Translations under genes and position numbers: made by a program
Origin: an uncultured Bacilli bacterium
GTDB taxonomy: Bacteria; Bacillota_I; Bacilli_A; RF39; UBA660
Direction of reading: 5' to 3'
NCBI GenBank assembly: GCA_947624175.1
Contig: CANQJD010000009.1
Span: forward strand, 1-35,209
Length of the DNA: 35,209 nucleotides
Notes under the pieces: model-generated
Database searches by the model: none
What the model saw: the letters and a program-made list of their open reading frames with translations, nothing else
What the model was told of the DNA's origin: nothing
Shown here: piece after piece, positions 9,340 to 17,152 of the stretch
Layout: the number at the start of each line of letters is the position of its first letter
Numbering within the stretch: the first letter of the stretch is position 1

Positions 9340-10542
9340 ATGAAAAAAAGATATATTGTATTTGCTTTTTTATTATTAATACTTATAATGCCTTTTAAAG
9401 TAGAAGCCAAAACTTTAAAAGATTTTCGAGATGAACTTGCTGCTTTAAAACAAAAGAAAGCCGATCAAGATGCTGGTAAAGCCTTGAAGCAGCAAGAAAT
9501 AAACGATGTTAATCATAAAATTGAAAATATAACTAATACAATTTCAGAACATGAAACAACAATTAAAACCTTAACAAAAGAAATAGATACATTAAATGAA
9601 CAAGCCAAAGAAAGAGAATTAGAAATTAAAGAAGTTTTACATTTCTTACAAATTGCTAATGGTGAAAGTGCTTATCTTGAATATATATTTGGGGCTAAAG
9701 ATATAACGGATTTTATTTATCGGAGTGCTGTTAGTGGTCAATTAGTTGAATATAACGATGAATTAATTGATGAATACAATGCTACTATAAAAAAGAATGA
9801 ACAAAAACAAGTTGATTTAAAAAACGAATTAGTAAGTCTTGATAAAAAGCAAAAAGAGTTAGAAGTTAGTTTATCTTCTCTTGGTAAAGAATTAAATTCG
9901 ATGTTAGATGTTTCGATGTCAATTGATGAAGAGATTAAAGCAGCTGAGAAAAATATTAAAATGTATGAAGATTTAGGTTGTAAAGAAACTCAAGATATTA
10001 ATGATTGTACGAGTAAAGTTCCTTATTCAAATGGTTTTGTAAGACCAGTTGTAAATGGAAGAATTTCAAGTAATTATGGAATGCGTTGCTATACAAGAAA
10101 TAATGGTCAATATTATTGTGGTATGCATAATGGAATTGATATTGCCGGTAGTACTAATACTAATATCTATGCAGCCGCTCCAGGAATAGTTGGGGCTATT
10201 ACTTTGAAATATAAATGTGGTGGTAATATGATATTTATTCACCATAATATAAATGGTAATAATTATACAACCGCTTACTTCCATACTAAAAATATCCGAG
10301 TTAAAGTTGGAGATTATGTTGACCAAAATACAGTTATAGCAACTATAGGCGGTGATCCTTCTACTTGGAGTTATGATCAATGTACAACTGGACAACACCT
10401 ACACTTTGCAGTTGCAACAGGACTTTATATGAAAGATTATACATGGTTTTCAACTTATGAATCGAGAAATATCAATCCAACCTCTGTTGTTAACTTCCCT
10501 GGTTATGGAGTATGGTTCTCTAATCGAGTTACGAAATATTAA
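9340..10542 (+). CDS. Secreted coiled-coil M23 family metallopeptidase
   Basis: Signal peptide, long N-terminal coiled coil, M23 domain with MHNGIDIAG and GQHLHFAV; RBS aaagga suits ATG 9340 (ORF track starts 9304). Confidence 0.92.
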   Translation: MKKRYIVFAFLLLILIMPFKVEAKTLKDFRDELAALKQKKADQDAGKALKQQEINDVNHKIENITNTISEHETTIKTLTKEIDTLNEQAKERELEIKEVLHFLQIANGESAYLEYIFGAKDITDFIYRSAVSGQLVEYNDELIDEYNATIKKNEQKQVDLKNELVSLDKKQKELEVSLSSLGKELNSMLDVSMSIDEEIKAAEKNIKMYEDLGCKETQDINDCTSKVPYSNGFVRPVVNGRISSNYGMRCYTRNNGQYYCGMHNGIDIAGSTNTNIYAAAPGIVGAITLKYKCGGNMIFIHHNINGNNYTTAYFHTKNIRVKVGDYVDQNTVIATIGGDPSTWSYDQCTTGQHLHFAVATGLYMKDYTWFSTYESRNINPTSVVNFPGYGVWFSNRVTKY

Positions 10543-10569
10543 AAAAGTGTCGAGATTCGACATTTTTTT
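10541..10569 (+). terminator. Rho-independent terminator
   Basis: TGTCGA-GAT-TCGACA stem with T7 tract right after the M23 stop. Confidence 0.85.
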
Positions 10570-10728
10570 ACATTGTAAATATTTATAATATTAAAATAAA
10601 ATAGTAAGAAAAGTTTACAAAATTAAGCTGTCCAATTTATAAAAATCAAGTTCTAGATACGAAAAATTAAAAAAAGGGGTATATATTTAGTGAAATACAT
10701 GATATAATGGTTAAAGAGTAGGTGGATT

Positions 10729-11406
10729 ATGAAAAAAATTTTTTGTCTTGCTCTTATCATTCTTTTATTTACTGGATGTAGTATTACTAAAGTAGAAGAA
10801 GAAAGTTTTGATAGTATTATAAATACCGTTTTATATAAAGATACCAATTTAACTAATACCTCATTTGATGGATATAAATTTTATTTACCAAGAGGGACAA
10901 GGGTATCTCTTAAAAAACAATCGAATTTAGAGATTAAAGATAAGGATAATTACTATTATTTATATGTTGATATGATTTCTTATTTTTATAAAACAAAAGA
11001 AAGTCATAAGGTTGATTCTAATATTTATTATTCAAGAAACTTAAATTCAGCTAATGGATTTGGGTACATTGATATTTCTAAAGTTAATAATAAATACTTT
11101 CTAGAAGTTATGTACAATTATGCTAAAATCGAAGCTTATGTCGAGGAAGAAGATTTATATGATTCGTTTTTAAATATTTGCTATATCTTATCAACAATCG
11201 ATTATAATGAAAGTGTTATTAATTATCGATTAAGTAATAAAGAGTTAGAGACAACAACAGAAGAATTTAATATCTTTAAATCAAAGAAAGATGATGATGA
11301 CTTCTTACAATATATAGAAGAATTCGATAAATATGAGGATAAACAGAATACTGGACAAGACCAAGATAGTCTTGAAACTGATACAGAAGAAGAACTAGGA
11401 AGGTGA
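10729..11406 (+). CDS. Hypothetical lipoprotein
   Basis: Lipobox LLFTGCSIT; RBS gtaggtgg; 225 aa. Confidence 0.8.
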   Translation: MKKIFCLALIILLFTGCSITKVEEESFDSIINTVLYKDTNLTNTSFDGYKFYLPRGTRVSLKKQSNLEIKDKDNYYYLYVDMISYFYKTKESHKVDSNIYYSRNLNSANGFGYIDISKVNNKYFLEVMYNYAKIEAYVEEEDLYDSFLNICYILSTIDYNESVINYRLSNKELETTTEEFNIFKSKKDDDDFLQYIEEFDKYEDKQNTGQDQDSLETDTEEELGR

Positions 11407-11410
11407 GAAA

Positions 11411-12325
11411 ATGGGATTAGTCGATAAACTTAAAAATATCTTTTTTGAGGAAGAAGAAGAGGAAGAAGTAGAAGATACAAGACCTATTCAAAAAGTAAAA
11501 GAAAAAGAAGTTAAAAAAGAAAAGGAAGTTATTGCTAAAAAGGTTGAAATTCCAAGAAGAAGAAAAGAAAACGAAGATGATGATGGAGAAATCGTTGAAG
11601 AGATAAAATTTGAGGTTCCAAAGAAAGAAAAAGAGGTAACAAGCTATGTTGAAATACCCAAAGAAGAACCTCCTAAAAGAGAATCTAAAATAACCGAAAT
11701 GATATTTGAAGATGAAGACTTTATTTTAGATACTCCTAAAGAAGAACCAAAAAAAGTAGAACAACCATTTAAAACTAGAGAAAGTAGAGAAACTTATGTT
11801 GAAAAAGAAATAAGAGATGTACCAAGATATGATTATCCTAAGAAAGAAGAGCCTAAAAAGGTTGGAGGGTTTACTCCATCACCTATTATTTCGCCTATCT
11901 ATGGTATTTTAGATAAGAATTATAAAAAAGAGGAAGTTAAAGAAAATAAAGAGATAAGAATTACAAGCAGGGTTAGTCGAATGGATCTTGATAGTGTTCG
12001 AAATAAAGCCTTTGGTGATTTAGAAAATGAATTATTTTCAAGAGACTCAGATACTCCTAAAGAAGAAGATGAAGAACCTAAAGAAGATTTAAGTAAGTTA
12101 AGAGATAAAATTGAAGATGATGGTAAACCCGTTATCGATAAAGTAACCTTAGGAGAAGCTGATGAATATTATACTGATTTAGGACTTGCTTATAACACCG
12201 ATTATAAAGATGTATCTAAAGAAATAAATGATGGAAAAGTTAAAAAAGAAAAGAAAGAAAAAGGGGATAAATTAGAAGATAATTTATTCGACCTTATTGA
12301 AACAATGTACGATAGGGAGGATTAG
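11411..12325 (+). CDS. Highly charged, largely disordered protein with amphipathic N-terminus and SPIISPIYGILDKNYKK motif
   Basis: MGLVDKLKNIFFEEEEEEE..., repeated PKEEP/KEEPK segments, islands FTPSPIISPIYGILDKNYKK and SRVSRMDLDSVRNKAFGDLENELF. Confidence 0.8.
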   Translation: MGLVDKLKNIFFEEEEEEEVEDTRPIQKVKEKEVKKEKEVIAKKVEIPRRRKENEDDDGEIVEEIKFEVPKKEKEVTSYVEIPKEEPPKRESKITEMIFEDEDFILDTPKEEPKKVEQPFKTRESRETYVEKEIRDVPRYDYPKKEEPKKVGGFTPSPIISPIYGILDKNYKKEEVKENKEIRITSRVSRMDLDSVRNKAFGDLENELFSRDSDTPKEEDEEPKEDLSKLRDKIEDDGKPVIDKVTLGEADEYYTDLGLAYNTDYKDVSKEINDGKVKKEKKEKGDKLEDNLFDLIETMYDRED

Positions 12326-12327
12326 AA

Positions 12328-12609
12328 ATGGATTTTTTATTAATTTTATTAACCGTTTTTGGTATAATTTTGATTATTGCTTTAATAATATTATGTGTAA
12401 GATTAAATTTTACCATTACAAGAGTTAACTTATTACTTGATGATATAAACGAGAAGATGAAGACTATAGACCAAGTCTTTGAGGTTATTTCCAAAGTTAC
12501 AAATTCTATTAATGTAGTAAATGATAGAATTGCTGGAGTATTAACTTCGTTAATTGGTAATGTAATTGCAAAATTTAAGAAAAAGAAAGAGGAAGAGGAG
12601 GAATTTTAA
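12328..12609 (+). CDS. DUF948-like membrane protein
   Basis: N-terminal TM, helical VNLLLDDINEKMKTIDQVFEVISKVTNSINVVNDRI, directly upstream of YtxH. Confidence 0.75.
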   Translation: MDFLLILLTVFGIILIIALIILCVRLNFTITRVNLLLDDINEKMKTIDQVFEVISKVTNSINVVNDRIAGVLTSLIGNVIAKFKKKKEEEEEF

Positions 12610-13035
12610 ATGGCAAAGAAAAATTTAGGCAATTTAGCATTAGGTGTTGCAATTGGAGCAAGTTTAGGAATTTTATTTGCACCAAAGAAAGGTAGTGAAA
12701 CAAGAAAGGAACTTAAAGGCAAAATGCTTGATTTAGTATCAAGAGCAAAAGAATTAAGTATTTCAGATGTTTCAGATATGGTTCAAGATAAAATTAATGA
12801 AATTCGTAAGGACTTAAATGATTTAGACAAAGAAAAAGTATTAAAGATTGCTAAAAAGAAATCAGAAGATATTAAAAAGAAATGTGAAGATTTAGTTAAA
12901 TTAGCAATTGATAAAGGAACACCAGTTTTAAAAGATGCTGCTGAAGAAGTAAGAGATAAAACAATTGAAGTTATGAAAGACATGATTGCTAAATTAGAAC
13001 AGACTGAAGAACCTAAAAAAGACAAAGAAAAATAG
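12610..13035 (+). CDS. YtxH domain-containing protein
   Basis: NLALGVAIGASLGILFAPKKGSETRKELKGK, YtxH signature. Confidence 0.9.
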   Translation: MAKKNLGNLALGVAIGASLGILFAPKKGSETRKELKGKMLDLVSRAKELSISDVSDMVQDKINEIRKDLNDLDKEKVLKIAKKKSEDIKKKCEDLVKLAIDKGTPVLKDAAEEVRDKTIEVMKDMIAKLEQTEEPKKDKEK

Positions 13036-13064
13036 TTGACTTTATAGTATAAATATGATACTAT
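13036..13064 (+). promoter_or_regulatory. Sigma-A-like promoter immediately after YtxH stop
   Basis: TTGACT (13036-13041), 17 nt, TACTAT (13059-13064); alternative TATAAT at 13062. Confidence 0.55.
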
Positions 13065-13101
13065 AATTATGCAACAAAAAAATGTTAAATCATTTTTGTG
13101 T

Positions 13102-13136
13102 GGACTCTATTATCGGTGGAGTCCTATTTTTCTTTT
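13102..13136 (+). terminator. Terminator hairpin
   Basis: GGACTC(TAT)-TATCG-(GTG)GAGTCC stem followed by tatttttctttt. Confidence 0.75.
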
Positions 13137-13218
13137 ATATACTTTACACCTAGTGTCTAATCACTTTTATTTTTACTATTATTAGGTTATAATTAATTAT
13201 AGTAAGGATAAGGATAAT

Positions 13219-13806
13219 ATGAATGATGAGTTAAAAAGTTTTAATAGTCTAACTCAAGAAATATTTGAGATAATTAAAACGGATTATGGTAAATTTTTAA
13301 CAAAAGAAAAATTAGAATATCTTGATAATAATAATCTTTTTAAAATAGTAGATGATACTATTTATTATCAAAAAGATTTAGTTTCTTATCCCCTAAAAAA
13401 AGAAAATTTAACAATTCAAGTTATAGTCTTCATGTGTCTTTTATCTGTTTGCTCAAATATTAATCCTTTAAAAATATTATTAATTTCTGATGAAGTAAAT
13501 AATATTATTACTAAGTATAATTTAGATGAAAATAATAATATAAGAAATTTTGATTTTATAGATATCTTAAAAACGAAAATTTTAGATGATTTACCATTCA
13601 ATATTATTTTTTTAGATACAGATATTGAAATATTTAATTATTTAGTAACTGAAAAAGGTATTAAAACAGCAAAACTTTATTATGATATAAATAAATCTTT
13701 AGGAAAAGTAAATAATCCAATTGATTATTACTTAAATTATCAAGATTATGATTATGATTTAGCTTATGATAAAGTTTATAATTTTATAAATACGAGAATA
13801 ATTTGA
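13219..13806 (+). CDS. Hypothetical protein
   Basis: 195-aa ORF with ATG after a purine-rich aaggataaggataat; no family recognised. Confidence 0.65.
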   Translation: MNDELKSFNSLTQEIFEIIKTDYGKFLTKEKLEYLDNNNLFKIVDDTIYYQKDLVSYPLKKENLTIQVIVFMCLLSVCSNINPLKILLISDEVNNIITKYNLDENNNIRNFDFIDILKTKILDDLPFNIIFLDTDIEIFNYLVTEKGIKTAKLYYDINKSLGKVNNPIDYYLNYQDYDYDLAYDKVYNFINTRII

Positions 13807-13824
13807 TAGAACAAAAGTAATTTT

Positions 13825-13940
13825 CGAATAAATTCGTAAATCACTAAGGAAGCCTCACGACTTCCTATTTCTACTTCATAGGATACTTCGTATCCTCCAT
13901 AGACCAAGATTCGATGGTCGCCACCGTTTTTTTTATATGA
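13825..13940 (-). ncRNA. Putative TnpB omega-RNA / HEARO-like structured RNA at right end of element
   Basis: Directly 3' of tnpB on the same strand; successive hairpins GACCA/TGGTC (13902-13919), AGGATAC-TTC-GTATCCT (13880-13896), GGAAG/CTTCC (13848-13865), CGAAT/ATTCG (13825-13836); higher GC than flanks. Boundaries approximate. Confidence 0.65.
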
Positions 13941-13952
13941 TTTATAATTATT

Positions 13953-15149
13953 CTAAATTAACTTTAATTCTCTATCTATATTTTCTAAATATAATTTCAT
14001 TTCTTTATCCAAATCTTTAAAATACAACTTCATTCCTTCTTCTAATATATTAAGACTAGCATTTATATCTCTTTCATTTACATTATGACAATTAGGACAT
14101 TTCCACTTTCTCACACTTAAATTCTTAACCTTTTCATTCCGAGAACCACACGAATAGCATATTTGACTACTAGGAAAGTAAGTACTAACTTGATAAACTT
14201 TCTTACCTAGCATCTTTGCTTTATATTTAAATTTATTTATAATGTCACTAAAGTTTGAATTAGATATAGATTTTGCTAAACTAGATGCACCATTTTCTAT
14301 CATTTCTTTGGTTTTTAAATTCTCTAAGAAAACAACATCATTTTCTTTTAATATTTTATTTATCATAATATTATTATAGAATTTCTTTGCATTTCTAATT
14401 TTTTGATTTAATTTTTGGATTTTTATAATTATCTTTTCTCTATTTTTACTTCCTTTTTTACTTCTTGCTAGCCATCTATTTAAACCCTTTAATTTATGTT
14501 CATATCTTGCTAGTTGTTCTTTTATATTTTCTATTTTTTCTCCATCACTTGTTGTCATTAATGTTTTTACTCCTAAATCTATTCCAACCATATTTAAAGA
14601 TGGTTTAAAACTAGGTACTTCTATATCTTCTGATACTAAAACATTAGCATAATATTTACCTGCAACTCTTTTAACTGTTACATTAATTATCTTTTTATCA
14701 AATGTAGTTAAGTTACGATAACCTTTTATTTTTATTTCAGATATTTTAGGTAATTTAATTGTTCTATTTATTAAATCCACTTTTATATTTTGATATTCTT
14801 TATCTTTATGTTCCCTTCTTATACAAGAAGTTCTATAACTACATAGTGAAGAATGTTTTTTGAATTTAGGCTTACCTCCTAAATTATTAAAATATCTAGT
14901 AAAAGCATTTTCTAAATTATCAATTGCACATCTTGGAATTATAGAATCTACTTCTTTCATCCAAGGATAATTTTCTACTAGACTTGGAATATCTTTTTTC
15001 ATATCTTTAAAGTTTAAACTATATTCTTTTTCTTTTAATTCTAAATAATGATTATAAACAAATCTTGTAGTTCCAAGAAAAGAATTAAGTTTTTTCTTTT
15101 GGTCATTATTTGGATATAACCTAAAGGTATAAGTTTTGAATTGACTCAT
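13953..15149 (-). mobile_element. tnpB: IS200/IS605-type TnpB (RNA-guided nuclease), no TnpA in window
   Basis: FRLYPNNDQKKKLNSFLGTTRFVYNHYL; RuvC-I NMVGIDLGVKTL; RuvC-II VVFLENLKTKEM; zinc finger CYSCGSRN...KCPNCH; RuvC-III NERDINASLNI. Uninterrupted ORF. Confidence 0.95.
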
Positions 15150-15374
15150 CTTTGTATCCTCACTTTCTTGACACATTATTATATATTTTATTTTTTATAT
15201 TGGCAAGACTTTTTTAATACTTTTTTTTAGTTTTTTTTCTATTTTTTTGATATCACTTTTTGTTCTTTTATATTTTGTATTTAATTAAGCCCAATAATTT
15301 CTATATGAATTTTGAAACACACTTTCCTATTGTATAAAACCTAATTAATTTTCATAGTATTTAGTGGTGATACA

Positions 15375-15857
15375 ATGAAAATTAAATTAAATCAAAACAT
15401 TAAAACTTTAATAATTGCTATAATTATTCCTTTATTAGTTGGTTTTATATCTTTTTTATTAACCAAAGAGGGAATAAGTAATTATAGTAATAATTTAATT
15501 AAACCAAGTTTTGCTCCTCCTAGTTACTTATTTGGAATAGTCTGGACAATTCTTTATATTCTAATGGGAATATCTAGTTATATAATTTATAATGACATTT
15601 CATCTCATAAGAATATATGTTTACTTATCTATGGTTTAAATTTAGTTCTTAATTTCTTATGGCCAATTATTTTCTTTAATTTAGAATTAAGATTATTTGC
15701 CTTTATCTTTATAATATTTTTAGATATAGTAGTTATTTATATGATAATTTGTTTTCATGGCATTTCTAAAAAAGCTGCTTACTTACAAATACCTTATTTA
15801 ATTTGGTTAATATTTGCAACAATTTTAAATTTTAGTGTTTATTTTTTAAACAGGTGA
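15375..15857 (+). CDS. TspO/MBR family protein
   Basis: LIKPSFAPPSYLFGIVWTILYILMGISSYIIY, TspO signature, five hydrophobic helices. Confidence 0.93.
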   Translation: MKIKLNQNIKTLIIAIIIPLLVGFISFLLTKEGISNYSNNLIKPSFAPPSYLFGIVWTILYILMGISSYIIYNDISSHKNICLLIYGLNLVLNFLWPIIFFNLELRLFAFIFIIFLDIVVIYMIICFHGISKKAAYLQIPYLIWLIFATILNFSVYFLNR

Positions 15858-15885
15858 ATGTATAATATTCATAAGGGTGGGTCTT

Positions 15886-17076
15886 ATGAATATTATTTTT
15901 CATGTTGATGTTAATAATGCATTTCTATCTTGGAGTGCTGTTTATCTTCTTAAAAATGGATACAAGGAAGATATTAGATTAATTCCTAGTGTCATAGCTG
16001 GAGATGAAGCTAAAAGACATGGAATAGTCTTGGCTAAAAGTGAAGTTGCTAAAAAATATGGAATTAAAACAGCTGAAACTTTACATTCAGCAAGATTAAA
16101 ATGTAAAAATTTAGAAGTATTTAAACCTAATTTTGAATTTTATAAAGAAACATCAGATAAACTTTATGAATATTTTTTAAGTTTTACACCTGATGTTGAA
16201 AGATTTTCAATTGATGAATGTTTTTTAGATTTATCTAATACGACTCTTTTATATGATGATGTTTTAGAACTTGCATATCATATGAAAAATGAAATTAAAG
16301 ATAAGTTTGGCTTTACAGTTAATATAGGAATAGGTAATAATAAATTATGTGCTAAAATGGCTGGTGATTTTTCAAAGCCTGATAAAGTTCATACTTTATT
16401 TAATAATGAAATTAAAGATAAACTTTGGCCTTTACCGGTTGAAGACTTGTTATTTGTTGGAAAAAGTAGTAGTCAAGAATTAAGAAATATTGGAATTAAG
16501 ACAATTGGTGATTTAGCTCATTGTGATGAATCTTTATTAAGAAAACACTTTAAAAATCGAAGTAAGTTCATGATTGAATATGCTAATGGAATAGATGACT
16601 CGAAGGTTATTAGTAAAACAGGTAAAAATAAATGTATTAGTTTTTCAGAGACTTTAGAATTTGATACCAATGATAAAGAGTTTTTAAAAAGAAAACTTAT
16701 GGTTATGTGTGAAAAAATAGGCATAAAATTAAGAAAAGAAAAGTTATATGCAAGAACGATAGCAATTACAATCAAAACTAATTATTTTAAAGATTATTCT
16801 CATCAAAAGAAACTTGTTAACGAAACTAATAATACAATGGAATTATATCAAGCGGTTTTAGATATTTTGGATACGATAGTTGCATCTAACTTAGTTAGAA
16901 ATATTGGAGTTCGAGTATCTGATTTAGTTAACTTTAAAAGTAATCAAATATCTTTCTTTGATAATCAAGATCAAAATGATGATAAAATTCAAAAAATGGT
17001 TGATGACATCAATGAAAAATATAATGATTTAAAGATAATGCCAGCTATCTTTTATAAAAAAGATAAAAATGAATAA
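15886..17076 (+). CDS. Y-family DNA polymerase (DinB/Pol IV-like)
   Basis: IIFHVDVNNAFLSWSAV, FTPDVERFSIDECFLDLSN, FGFTVNIGIGNNKLCAKMAGDFSKPDKVHTL, FVGKSSSQELRNIGIKTIGDLA; ATG at 15886 fits gggtggg RBS. Confidence 0.94.
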   Translation: MNIIFHVDVNNAFLSWSAVYLLKNGYKEDIRLIPSVIAGDEAKRHGIVLAKSEVAKKYGIKTAETLHSARLKCKNLEVFKPNFEFYKETSDKLYEYFLSFTPDVERFSIDECFLDLSNTTLLYDDVLELAYHMKNEIKDKFGFTVNIGIGNNKLCAKMAGDFSKPDKVHTLFNNEIKDKLWPLPVEDLLFVGKSSSQELRNIGIKTIGDLAHCDESLLRKHFKNRSKFMIEYANGIDDSKVISKTGKNKCISFSETLEFDTNDKEFLKRKLMVMCEKIGIKLRKEKLYARTIAITIKTNYFKDYSHQKKLVNETNNTMELYQAVLDILDTIVASNLVRNIGVRVSDLVNFKSNQISFFDNQDQNDDKIQKMVDDINEKYNDLKIMPAIFYKKDKNE

Positions 17077-17118
17077 ATCTATCTGTCAAGGTTGTGTCAA
17101 ATAGATTTATTTTTTTAT
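17072..17118 (+). terminator. Hairpin/terminator overlapping polymerase stop codon
   Basis: AATAAATCTAT / ATAGATTTATT 11-bp perfect stem, 18-nt loop, T run. Confidence 0.6.
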
Positions 17119-17152
17119 TTATTTGTTTTATTATAAATCTAGGAGGTTTTTT

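Noticed and set aside
10066-10398. Minus-strand ORF (110 aa) opposite the M23 domain
   Set aside because: Shadow ORF of a conserved coding region.
13219-13806. Possibility that this ORF is truncated by the TnpB element
   Set aside because: It ends with a normal stop before the structured element and shows no evidence of continuation beyond 15270. It cannot be judged without an ortholog.
13808-15266. Imperfect inverted repeat AGAACAAAAGT (13808) / ACTTTTTGTTCT (15255) flanking tnpB
   Set aside because: IS200/IS605 elements lack terminal inverted repeats, and an 11-12 nt A/T-rich match is plausible by chance. Not used to define the element ends.
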